The position numbers were made by a program, and so were the translations under genes. A stretch of 17,272 nt of DNA from an uncultured Eubacteriales bacterium. GTDB taxonomy: Bacteria; Bacillota; Clostridia; HGM11514. Shown in pieces: positions 1 through 5,929 of this stretch (the stretch's first letter is position 1; each line of letters starts with the position of its first letter). The stretch lies in assembly GCA_902492655.1 (NCBI GenBank), contig CABUMF010000043.1, positions 1 through 17,272 on the forward strand. Direction: 5' to 3'. The notes beneath the pieces are model-generated. The model was not told the origin of the DNA and made no database searches. It worked only from the letters and a program-made list of their open reading frames with translations.

Positions 1-1
1 T

Positions 2-1312
2 GACGAGCCTATGCTCAGAGGAGATGTAATTTATACGCTTTGGAAAAGAGCAGGTGCACCCACCGATGTGTCCGCTCCTTCAATTATCACAAAACAGTCA
101 GATGTACCGGCATCAATAGCCTGGGGCTATACATACGGGCTTATGATAGGCGATGACGGTGTTGATTTGAGGCTTGACGAAGGCATTTCAAGAGCGGAAG
201 TTGCTTCTATTATCGTCCGTTCAAGAAATGTTTCGGAGAAGAACAACTTTATCGACACCGTGTCTGATGATGTTCTTAAAAAGGTATTTGAAACAAGCGG
301 TGCTTTCACATGCGAATATAATCCCAATCTGCCGCTCACAAACGGCGAAATGGCGAGAGCGGCTTTGAGAATTGCTTCCGAAGAGCTTGTTCCCAGATAT
401 ACAAAATATACTGTCGAAGAGCCTTTTGAGCATGAATACATAAAAGATCTTTATGCTATTGCTACATCCTGTATAGGTCAGGATAAGATTACTCCCGAAT
501 ATATTGACGCAAATGTTACCAATGCAGATATGATTGCAATGCTTACATTTGCATTTATAAAGAAATCCAACGAAAAAATTGTATATGATACTTCAAACAA
601 GGCTTATGCCGATGTTACCGACACAGGCAGAAGCACGGCGTCCACCTGCCTTTCTTACGCAAACGGAAACGGAATTCAGCTTTACAGCGACAATACCATA
701 AAGCCTGAATTAACTTCCACGATGAGAGATATTGCAACCGTCCTTCTTCAGCTTGATGAATTAATCGGTTCGATGTCATACTACGATGTAACAAAAGACG
801 GTACTGTGGCTCATGATATATCCGTAAGCCGTGACCTCAATCACTATCCCGAGAATTATGCATATTATCAGTGCGTGCTTTCCGGATTGCCGTCAGAGGT
901 TTATACCACACCGTTTATGATTACAAATACTGCGGCACCCGTTGAGGATACGCCTAAGGGCAAGTTTGATTTTTCCAGAGATTTCCGAAGCTTATTCTTA
1001 CAGCTTATGGAAAGAGATGTTGCAAATATTTTGGCAGATAGCGGTGTTGAAGTTAAGCTTACATTCTATCCTTCGCTCGTTACAAACAACGGCAGGGGCT
1101 TTACCGTGAGAATAAAGACGGAAATTGTAAGCCTCGGAGGTAAAACCGGTGCTAAATACGGCGACGTATTCAAGCTTTATGACGGAGTAAACGGTGATAC
1201 GGAGCTTCATGACGGTATGGTGTTCTACAATGATACGGTTATGCCTTATGAGCTCGGCTCTTATCCCGAAACTTACACTTCCTTCGGCAATATCATTTTT
1301 ATTGAAAAATAG
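2..1312 (+). CDS. SLH-repeat surface protein, 3' part only
   Basis: The reading frame is already open at the left edge (D-E-P before the first visible Met at 11), so this is the C-terminal 436 residues of a longer protein. The first visible residues read like the end of an SLH domain (RGDVIYTLWKRAGAPT), followed by a recognisable SLH domain (AWGYTYGLMIGDDG, then ISRAEVASIIVRS). Three more segments keep the SLH rhythm in degenerate form (around TNGEMARAALRI, TNADMIAMLTFAF and YANGNGIQLYSDN). SLH domains usually attach exported proteins to pyruvylated secondary cell-wall polymers. The last ~120 residues, from about FDFSRDFRSLFLQ, form a separate domain I do not recognise, rich in beta-type segments and ending FGNIIFIEK. 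No hairpin terminator follows; the next gene starts 58 nt downstream. SLH membership is fairly sure; ligand and function are unknown. Confidence 0.75.
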   Translation, partial: DEPMLRGDVIYTLWKRAGAPTDVSAPSIITKQSDVPASIAWGYTYGLMIGDDGVDLRLDEGISRAEVASIIVRSRNVSEKNNFIDTVSDDVLKKVFETSGAFTCEYNPNLPLTNGEMARAALRIASEELVPRYTKYTVEEPFEHEYIKDLYAIATSCIGQDKITPEYIDANVTNADMIAMLTFAFIKKSNEKIVYDTSNKAYADVTDTGRSTASTCLSYANGNGIQLYSDNTIKPELTSTMRDIATVLLQLDELIGSMSYYDVTKDGTVAHDISVSRDLNHYPENYAYYQCVLSGLPSEVYTTPFMITNTAAPVEDTPKGKFDFSRDFRSLFLQLMERDVANILADSGVEVKLTFYPSLVTNNGRGFTVRIKTEIVSLGGKTGAKYGDVFKLYDGVNGDTELHDGMVFYNDTVMPYELGSYPETYTSFGNIIFIEK

Positions 1313-1340
1313 AATATCCTGTAAATCATGAACATAAAAT
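1312..1340 (+). promoter_or_regulatory. Sigma-E-like (mother-cell) promoter before dacF
   Basis: GAATATC at 1312-1318 and CATAAAAT at 1333-1340 are separated by 14 nt. This resembles the Bacillus/Clostridium sigma-E pattern as I recall it (a -35 like KMATATT, 14 nt, a -10 like CATACAHT), with one mismatch per element. Transcription would start near 1347, giving a leader of about 24 nt containing the SD at 1358-1364. The -35 overlaps the stop codon of the preceding gene. It fits a sporulation-linked operon, but one promoter match by eye is weak evidence. Confidence 0.45.
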
Positions 1341-1370
1341 AGAACTAAATTAAATTCGGAGGAGCTTTCC

Positions 1371-2498
1371 ATGAAAAGATTAATCCTAATTAGTTTAGTT
1401 CTGTTTTTTTGTTTAGATTCAATTGTGTATGCTGACGATATAGCAATTCCTTCAAATTCAGCAATACTTATAGAACGCTCAACCGGACAAATCCTGTATG
1501 AAAAAAATGCTAATGCAAGGCTTCCGATGGCGAGCGTAACCAAAACAATGACTTTGCTTGTTGCCATAGAAGCTGTTGACGGCGGCAAAATTAAAATGGA
1601 CGATATCGTGACCGTTTCAGAAAACAGCTCGTCCATGACCGGCTCACGAGTATATTTAAGCACAAACGAAAAAATATCGGTGTCGGATTTATTAAAATCC
1701 ATTGCCGTTTCCTCGGGTAACGATGCGGCGGTAGCGATTGCTGAGTATGTTGCCGGAAATGAGGAATCCTTTGTTTCTATGATGAACAAAAGGGCAGAGG
1801 AGCTTGAGCTTCAAAACACTCATTTTGTTAATTGCTACGGTCTGGATGCGGAAAACCATTATTCATCGGCGTACGATTTAGCGATTATTTCAAACGAGTT
1901 ATTAAAGCATGACTCAATAAGACCGTTTCTTGTTATATGGATGGACAGCATAAGAGACGGTTCTTTTACTCTTTCAAATACAAATAAGCTTGTAAGGTTT
2001 TACGATGGCTGTACCGGAGTAAAAACAGGCTTTACCTCACAGGCTATGTATTGCCTTTCCGCTTCGGCTATGAGAGACGGAATGGAGCTTATCGCAATAA
2101 TCCTTGGCGGTCCAAACTCAAAACAGAGGTTTGCGGATGCTTCAGCACTACTTAACTACGGTTTTTCGAATTACAAGATAGAGAAATGCTCTTCCAAGAA
2201 CGATATTGCAAGGAAAATCAAGATAGAAAAGGGTGCAAAACCATTTATCAATGCTGTTTATGAAAACGATTACAATTTTCTTTGCAACAAGGGGGAGACG
2301 GCAGAAATAACTCAGAAAATAAAGCTTAATGATAAGATTCACGCTCCGATTGAAAAGGGGGATAAAGTCGGCACGGTTACATATTATTGTAACGGCAAAA
2401 AATCCGCTTCGGCTAATTTGGTATCAGACAGAACGGTTAAAAAATGCAGTTTTATGAAAACAATGAATAAATTCATTAAAGAATGGCTTGATTTTTAA
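1371..2498 (+). CDS. dacF: D-alanyl-D-alanine carboxypeptidase (PBP5/6, DacF/DacB type)
   Basis: Serine peptidase family S11, which removes the terminal D-Ala from peptidoglycan pentapeptides outside the membrane and so limits cross-linking; in spore formers a paralogue tunes spore cortex. All three penicillin-binding motifs are present: SxxK as S55-V-T-K58, SxN as S115-G-N117, and K218-T-G220. Residues 1-21 form a signal peptide ending V-Y-A. From about residue 275 there is a PBP5 C-terminal beta domain, and the last 16 residues (SFMKTMNKFIKEWLDF) look like the amphipathic membrane anchor of this family. At 375 residues it has normal length. A strong SD (GGAGGAG, 1358-1364) supports the ATG. 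It heads a likely operon with a small membrane protein and a SpoVM-like peptide, behind a sigma-E-like promoter, which favours a sporulation role. The choice between dacF and dacB names is uncertain. Confidence 0.9.
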   Translation: MKRLILISLVLFFCLDSIVYADDIAIPSNSAILIERSTGQILYEKNANARLPMASVTKTMTLLVAIEAVDGGKIKMDDIVTVSENSSSMTGSRVYLSTNEKISVSDLLKSIAVSSGNDAAVAIAEYVAGNEESFVSMMNKRAEELELQNTHFVNCYGLDAENHYSSAYDLAIISNELLKHDSIRPFLVIWMDSIRDGSFTLSNTNKLVRFYDGCTGVKTGFTSQAMYCLSASAMRDGMELIAIILGGPNSKQRFADASALLNYGFSNYKIEKCSSKNDIARKIKIEKGAKPFINAVYENDYNFLCNKGETAEITQKIKLNDKIHAPIEKGDKVGTVTYYCNGKKSASANLVSDRTVKKCSFMKTMNKFIKEWLDF

Positions 2499-2558
2499 TT
2501 TGTAACAGTATCAATGCCTCCCGAATATAATGCTTTAGAAGAAGGGAGGAATTACACA

Positions 2559-2699
2559 ATGCGGTGTTTCACCGTTGGATTGATACTTATTTTATTCGCC
2601 GCAACACTGCTTATAAATCTGTTCCTTCCTGATTGCGTCATTATATTCATGCAATGCATTCTATTAATTATTGCAGGATGGTTTCTTCTTAAAAAATGA
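2559..2699 (+). CDS. Small two-helix membrane protein
   Basis: A 46-residue protein with two hydrophobic segments (roughly residues 5-22 and 26-43) separated by a short turn containing LPDC, and a dilysine C terminus. The ATG at 2559 is preferred over the upstream ATG at 2514 because GGGAGGA (2544-2550) lies 8 nt before it. It sits 60 nt after dacF, and its stop codon overlaps the SD region of the following micro-ORF, so the two are probably translationally coupled. I do not recognise the family. Position between a cell-wall carboxypeptidase and a SpoVM-like peptide suggests a role at the forespore or cell membrane; this is inference only. Confidence 0.65.
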   Translation: MRCFTVGLILILFAATLLINLFLPDCVIIFMQCILLIIAGWFLLKK

Positions 2700-2712
2700 A
2701 AGGATGGTCGAT

Positions 2713-2781
2713 TTGAAGGTAGTAGTTGTACATCCAACAAAGCTATGGAGAAAAATACTTAAGGCTGTTTTTAAAATTTAA
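2713..2781 (+). CDS. spoVM: SpoVM-like amphipathic micropeptide (22 aa)
   Basis: The TTG at 2713 starts a 22-residue peptide beginning MKVVVV and ending ILKAVFKI. SpoVM of B. subtilis (26 aa, from memory) is a curvature-sensing amphipathic helix that marks the forespore surface and anchors SpoIVA. Aligned without gaps from the first residue, Met1, Lys2, Lys10, Ile15 and Ala18 are identical, and positions 6, 16, 17, 19 and 20 are conservative; the Pro sits at 8 rather than 9. The segment AAGGATGGT (2700-2708) is a good SD for the TTG, and it overlaps the only in-frame ATG (2704), so that ATG is unlikely to be used. The stop codon is followed 3 nt later by a strong terminator, marking the operon end. 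The main doubt is the very short length; an unrelated amphipathic peptide is the alternative. Confidence 0.6.
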   Translation: MKVVVVHPTKLWRKILKAVFKI

Positions 2782-2784
2782 TGA

Positions 2785-2822
2785 ACGCAGCAGGTAATTT
2801 ATTTGCCTGCTGCGTATTTTGT
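2785..2822 (+). terminator. Rho-independent terminator of the dacF operon
   Basis: A perfect 10-bp stem, ACGCAGCAGG (2785-2794) with CCTGCTGCGT (2806-2815), closes an 11-nt loop and is followed by ATTTTGT. It lies 3 nt after the micropeptide stop codon and separates that operon from the xer promoter. Confidence 0.85.
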
Positions 2823-2846
2823 AACATACATTTAATAAAAAAACTA

Positions 2847-2875
2847 TTGCAATTTTTTTCGGAATGAGGTACAAT
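2847..2875 (+). promoter_or_regulatory. Sigma-A-type promoter of xer
   Basis: TTGCAA (2847-2852) and TACAAT (2870-2875) with a 17-nt spacer. Predicted start is near 2882, so the dif-like inverted repeat (2891-2918) would be transcribed as a hairpin in the leader. Confidence 0.7.
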
Positions 2876-2890
2876 AAAATTACAAAGCCA

Positions 2891-2918
2891 ATTTCGTAGA
2901 ATAAATATTCTCCGAAAT
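2891..2918. repeat. dif-like 28-bp inverted repeat (candidate Xer recombination site)
   Basis: Two 11-bp arms, ATTTCGTAGAA (2891-2901) and TTCTCCGAAAT (2908-2918), are inverted copies with one mismatch around a 6-bp centre, TAAATA. The symmetry extends to 2889-2920. An 11-6-11 layout is that of bacterial dif sites bound by XerC/XerD. Against the B. subtilis dif site as I remember it, the left arm agrees at 9 of 11 positions, the centre at 5 of 6 and the right arm at 6 of 11. It lies 20 nt before the start codon of a Xer recombinase gene, as the XerS/difSL pair does in streptococci. It also touches the SD (GGGGAGGA, 2922-2929), so a purely RNA-level hairpin role is possible. Confidence 0.5.
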
Positions 2919-2938
2919 TGAGGGGAGGATTTTTTATA

Positions 2939-3892
2939 ATGCACGATTTACTCAACACCGAGGAATATCCAAGCTGTATAAAGAATTATCTTAGGTACCT
3001 GCGTACTGTTTTAGGTCGTTCAGAAAATACAATTATAGTTTACATCCAAACTATTGACGAGCTTTTGCATTTTCTTCAGCATTTCAAATTATACATAGAT
3101 ATTGAAGCTTCGATTAAAAATATTGATAATGAATTTTTAAAAACAATTACTCTTACTGACTTATATGAGTATCTGTATTTTATTGATCTTAAAAAGAAAA
3201 ATTCTTCAACTACGCGTTCTAAAAAAATCAGCGCAATAAGATCGTTCTTCAAATTCATTTCTGTGAATGAAAAAATAATCGTTGAAAATCCGGCTGTAAA
3301 TCTTGCTTTTCCAAAGGCTAAAAAGACACTTCCGAAGCACTTAAAGCTAGATGAATCATTAAGATTGCTAAATTCTGTAAACGGGCCAAACAAAGAGCGA
3401 GATTACGCAATAATTCTGCTGTTTTTGACCTGTGGAATGCGTCTCCAGGAATTGGTAAATATTAATGTGAAAGACATACGTTCCCAAAGTTTGGTAATTA
3501 CAGGAAAAGGAAACAAAGAACGAACGGTTTACCTTTCCGATGCTTGCGTAAATGCCGTAAATGCTTATCTAAAGGTACGCCCGAACGACTCGCTAATTGA
3601 CCGGGAGGCTCTTTTTATAAGCAGAAACAGGCGTAGAATAACTTGCAGAATGGTTGAAAAAATCGTTGAAAAATATCTGAAAATCGCCGGTCTTGACGGG
3701 CTCGGGCTGTCTGTTCATAAGCTTCGGCACACCGCCGCAACGCTGATGTATCAGGAAGGTCATGTTGATGTAAGACTTTTGCAGGAAATTCTCGGTCACA
3801 CAAACCTCTCAACAACACAGATTTACACCCATGTAAGCTCTGATCAGCTCAAAACTGCTATTGACGCAAATCCTTTATCAAAATTAAAGTAA
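2939..3892 (+). CDS. xerD: Tyrosine recombinase XerC/XerD family
   Basis: A 317-residue site-specific recombinase, the normal size for Xer proteins that resolve chromosome dimers at dif. The N-terminal SAM-like core-binding domain covers about residues 10-115 and the catalytic domain about 130-310. The full catalytic set is visible: R168 (CGMRLQEL), K190 (TGKGNKER), H260 and R263 (HKLRH), H287 (LGHTNL) and the nucleophile Y296 (TQIYTH). The ATG at 2939 follows GGGGAGGA at 2922-2929; a TTG at 2918 in frame lacks an SD and lies inside the inverted repeat. It has its own promoter, and no phage or integron genes are nearby, which favours a housekeeping role. Whether it is XerC, XerD or a single-Xer system cannot be told by eye. 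Its 3' end overlaps the opposite-strand dehydrogenase by 9 nt. Confidence 0.88.
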   Translation: MHDLLNTEEYPSCIKNYLRYLRTVLGRSENTIIVYIQTIDELLHFLQHFKLYIDIEASIKNIDNEFLKTITLTDLYEYLYFIDLKKKNSSTTRSKKISAIRSFFKFISVNEKIIVENPAVNLAFPKAKKTLPKHLKLDESLRLLNSVNGPNKERDYAIILLFLTCGMRLQELVNINVKDIRSQSLVITGKGNKERTVYLSDACVNAVNAYLKVRPNDSLIDREALFISRNRRRITCRMVEKIVEKYLKIAGLDGLGLSVHKLRHTAATLMYQEGHVDVRLLQEILGHTNLSTTQIYTHVSSDQLKTAIDANPLSKLK

Positions 3893-4837
3893 ATCAACTC
3901 TGTTTCTTGTTTCGCTGTTTAAGAACGCTTTGATATTAAGCATCATTTCTTTAATGCAGGTACATCTGGCTTCGTAGGAACCCCATGCCATATGCGGAGT
4001 AAGACACACATTATCAAGATTTGAAACCTTATAATAAGGGCTGTTTAACGGGAAAGGCTCGGTTGAATATACATCAATTCCTATTCCTCCGATTTCTTTA
4101 TTAAGCACAGCTTCACAAAGTGCATTTTCATCAACCACCGCACCTCGTGCAACATTGATGAAAACTGCGCTTTTTTTCATCATTTTGATTCTTTCTCGGT
4201 TGATGAGATTTTTGCTGTCGCCGTTAAGAGGTGTATGAACTGATATTATGTCTGATGTTGCGCAAAGGGTGTCAATGTCGGCAAAATTTTCAATTCCGTC
4301 AGAATTTCTCTTGTTCACTATCACATTACAGCCCAAAGCTTTTGCTATCTCCCCTACCTTCTTCCCTATATTTCCATATCCTACTATTCCCCATGTCAAA
4401 GCGGATATGCTGTGATAAACAGGGATAAGACGGTTCTGAATTCCGCTTTCTGTGTACTCACCGCTCTCAACGAAGCGATTATACTCCGTAAGATGAGTAA
4501 CAAGAGAAAGCGCCATTAAAACCGTAAGCTGTGCAACGCTGTCGGTTGAATACCCGACAACATTTGAAACACCTATTCCCTTCTCTTTGCAATATGAAAT
4601 GTCAACATTATCAAACCCTGTCGCAGCAATGCAAATTAGCTTAAGTTTATGTGCGTTTTTAAGGTTTTCTCTATTGAGCTTTATCTTATTGATTATAACA
4701 AAATCAGCGTCTGAAATTCTGCTTTCCACCTCGCTCGGCTTGGTTTTTTGGAAAATTTCAGTCTTTCCGAACTCATTAAAAACGGATAAATCAATATCAT
4801 TTCCAAGCGTTGAAGCATCAAGTATTACCGTTTTCAT
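3884..4837 (-). CDS. D-2-hydroxyacid dehydrogenase, NAD-dependent
   Basis: A cytoplasmic oxidoreductase of the D-isomer-specific 2-hydroxyacid dehydrogenase family (glycerate dehydrogenase/hydroxypyruvate reductase, phosphoglycerate or D-lactate dehydrogenase relatives), interconverting a 2-hydroxy acid and its 2-oxo acid with NAD(P)H. The 317 residues show the split catalytic domain, the Rossmann motif GYGNIG (153-158) and the catalytic triad R231 (NVARGAVVDE), E260 (YSTEP) and H282 (LTPHMAWG). There is no C-terminal ACT domain, so it is probably not classical SerA. The ATG at 4837 follows GAGGTGAT; upstream in-frame codons have no SD. The region after the second Rossmann strand reads VNKR rather than carrying the usual acidic NAD-selecting residue, so cofactor choice is unclear. 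Substrate not assignable; no serine-pathway gene is adjacent. Confidence 0.88.
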   Translation of the reverse strand: MKTVILDASTLGNDIDLSVFNEFGKTEIFQKTKPSEVESRISDADFVIINKIKLNRENLKNAHKLKLICIAATGFDNVDISYCKEKGIGVSNVVGYSTDSVAQLTVLMALSLVTHLTEYNRFVESGEYTESGIQNRLIPVYHSISALTWGIVGYGNIGKKVGEIAKALGCNVIVNKRNSDGIENFADIDTLCATSDIISVHTPLNGDSKNLINRERIKMMKKSAVFINVARGAVVDENALCEAVLNKEIGGIGIDVYSTEPFPLNSPYYKVSNLDNVCLTPHMAWGSYEARCTCIKEMMLNIKAFLNSETRNRVDLL

Positions 4838-4906
4838 ACAATCACCTCGTAGAATTAACATTTTTAATCGAAATTCATAAAATATACTTGTAAGGAGTTG
4901 AAATTT

Positions 4907-5320
4907 ATGATTTCGGGTATAGTTGATTTCAAAAGTAACCACAAAGCATACATTAGCCATGATTTAATATTTTTAAATCGCAACATAACCTTCTGCTCGG
5001 AGGATTATCGTAACCTTGTAATAGGGCACGATTTCATTTCAATACACGATGATAAAAACTGTGAAGCAAAATACAGCGAAACCGAAGAAAGTCTCTCGCT
5101 TAGCTGTGGGAATAGCGAAAACGCCGTTATGTATTACACATTCATAGGCACTTGTTTGGTATTTTCCGGCGAAATCAAGGACATAATTCAAAAATGCCGA
5201 GATATAATAAACGACAACAGCATTACCACACAAAAGCTTTCCGATGTTCTTAAATCCATTGTTACGATGAATCCCGGTGATAAAGTCATATATACCGAAA
5301 AAGGTCTGATCTGTTTATGA
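4907..5320 (+). CDS. Orphan amidotransferase-like protein (AsnB N-domain related, Cys-less)
   Basis: A 137-residue protein with no confident family. Two parts resemble the N-terminal class II glutamine amidotransferase (Ntn) domain of asparagine synthetase: the start MISGIVDF resembles MCGIVGF, and residues 75-93 (MYYTFIGTCLVFSGEIKDI) resemble the PLYY...LVFASEIKAL segment; residues 111-130 (LSDVLKSIVTMNPGDKVIY) resemble the stretch before the synthetase domain. The catalytic Cys that must follow the initiator Met is missing, the central substrate-binding part is shortened and no synthetase domain follows, so glutaminase activity is unlikely. The ATG at 4907 follows AAGGAG (4892-4897). It is transcribed divergently from the dehydrogenase and its stop codon abuts that of rnhA. 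It may be a vestige or a repurposed binding module. Confidence 0.6.
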   Translation: MISGIVDFKSNHKAYISHDLIFLNRNITFCSEDYRNLVIGHDFISIHDDKNCEAKYSETEESLSLSCGNSENAVMYYTFIGTCLVFSGEIKDIIQKCRDIINDNSITTQKLSDVLKSIVTMNPGDKVIYTEKGLICL

Positions 5321-5911
5321 TTATCCGTTAATCCCGGCAGCTTCCTTTGCAAGCCTGTCCGCCATTTCGTTATATTCAACACCGGTGTGCGCCGCAACCT
5401 TGACAAAACAAACCTTGATTTTATCTTTAACCGAATCATAAAACCGCTTATACATTTTTGTACCGTCTTTTTCGGTTTTCCACTCGCCGGTACACCACTT
5501 TGCAATGCCTTCATAATCGTGAAAAACAGTAATACTATTGTACCCATTTTCCACAGCATAACGCATTGCGGCAACAGATGCGGCAATTTCGCCCGAAACA
5601 TTTCTCATAGGGACAAGTATTTCGGAATTTCCGGTTCTCTTTATTTTGTCTATGATTTCATTATCATAAAGAATAACTGCTCCGCTTCCGTATATTCCTT
5701 TTTCGGCATTAAAGCTACCGTCCACATACGCACAAAGTCCCATGTGGCACTTTGAATCGTCCTCCTGCCTTATAAAACGTTCGGCTTCGTCCAATGTTTT
5801 AAATGATTTATACGACGCTCCCGAAAAACCCTCAACCTGCGCCTTGCATTCATCCCATGTATTGTAAATTCCGGGGACTTTTCCTATTCTGACAGCATAA
5901 AATTTAGACAT
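5321..5911 (-). CDS. rnhA: Ribonuclease HI with N-terminal viroplasmin (hybrid-binding) domain
   Basis: Degrades the RNA strand of RNA-DNA hybrids (R-loops, Okazaki primers). Residues 1-48 are the caulimovirus viroplasmin/RNase H1 hybrid-binding domain (FYAVRIGKVPGIYNTWDE), and residues ~58-196 the RNase H fold. The four acidic catalytic residues are all there: D64 (YVDGS), E108 (SGEIAA), D132 (FHDYEG) and D185 (EMADRLAKEA). The ATG at 5911 follows AAAGGAAA; a TTG at 5926 in frame is less likely. It lies 18 nt downstream of mtaB and is probably co-transcribed with it. Length (196 aa) is typical of the two-domain Firmicutes form. Confidence 0.93.
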   Translation of the reverse strand: MSKFYAVRIGKVPGIYNTWDECKAQVEGFSGASYKSFKTLDEAERFIRQEDDSKCHMGLCAYVDGSFNAEKGIYGSGAVILYDNEIIDKIKRTGNSEILVPMRNVSGEIAASVAAMRYAVENGYNSITVFHDYEGIAKWCTGEWKTEKDGTKMYKRFYDSVKDKIKVCFVKVAAHTGVEYNEMADRLAKEAAGING

Positions 5912-5929
5912 ATTATTTCCTTTCAAACA

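Noticed and set aside
998..1789. A 263-codon open frame on the minus strand across the end of the SLH gene and the start of dacF.
   Set aside because: It is antisense to two well-supported genes, spans their intergenic region, has no SD and shows no recognisable motif.
2559..2781. The two small ORFs as a type I toxin-antitoxin module (hydrophobic peptide plus helix peptide).
   Set aside because: No antisense RNA promoter or repeats were seen, both ORFs have proper SDs and operon position after dacF, and the second matches SpoVM better.
2918..2938. TTG at 2918 as start of the Xer protein.
   Set aside because: It has no SD, lies inside the inverted repeat and would translate through the real SD (2922-2929); the ATG at 2939 is well placed.
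3000..3892. The Xer gene as a phage integrase or integron.
   Set aside because: No phage, cassette or excisionase genes or tRNA attachment site are nearby, and its size and motifs are those of the housekeeping Xer type.
4876..4888. CATAAAAT/TATACT before the amidotransferase-like gene as a promoter.
   Set aside because: The -10-like boxes lack a convincing -35 at proper spacing, so I do not call it.
4838..4960. An upstream extension of the dehydrogenase by 41 residues.
   Set aside because: The extension has no family similarity and covers the promoter region of the divergent gene; the ATG at 4837 has a good SD and matches the family N terminus.
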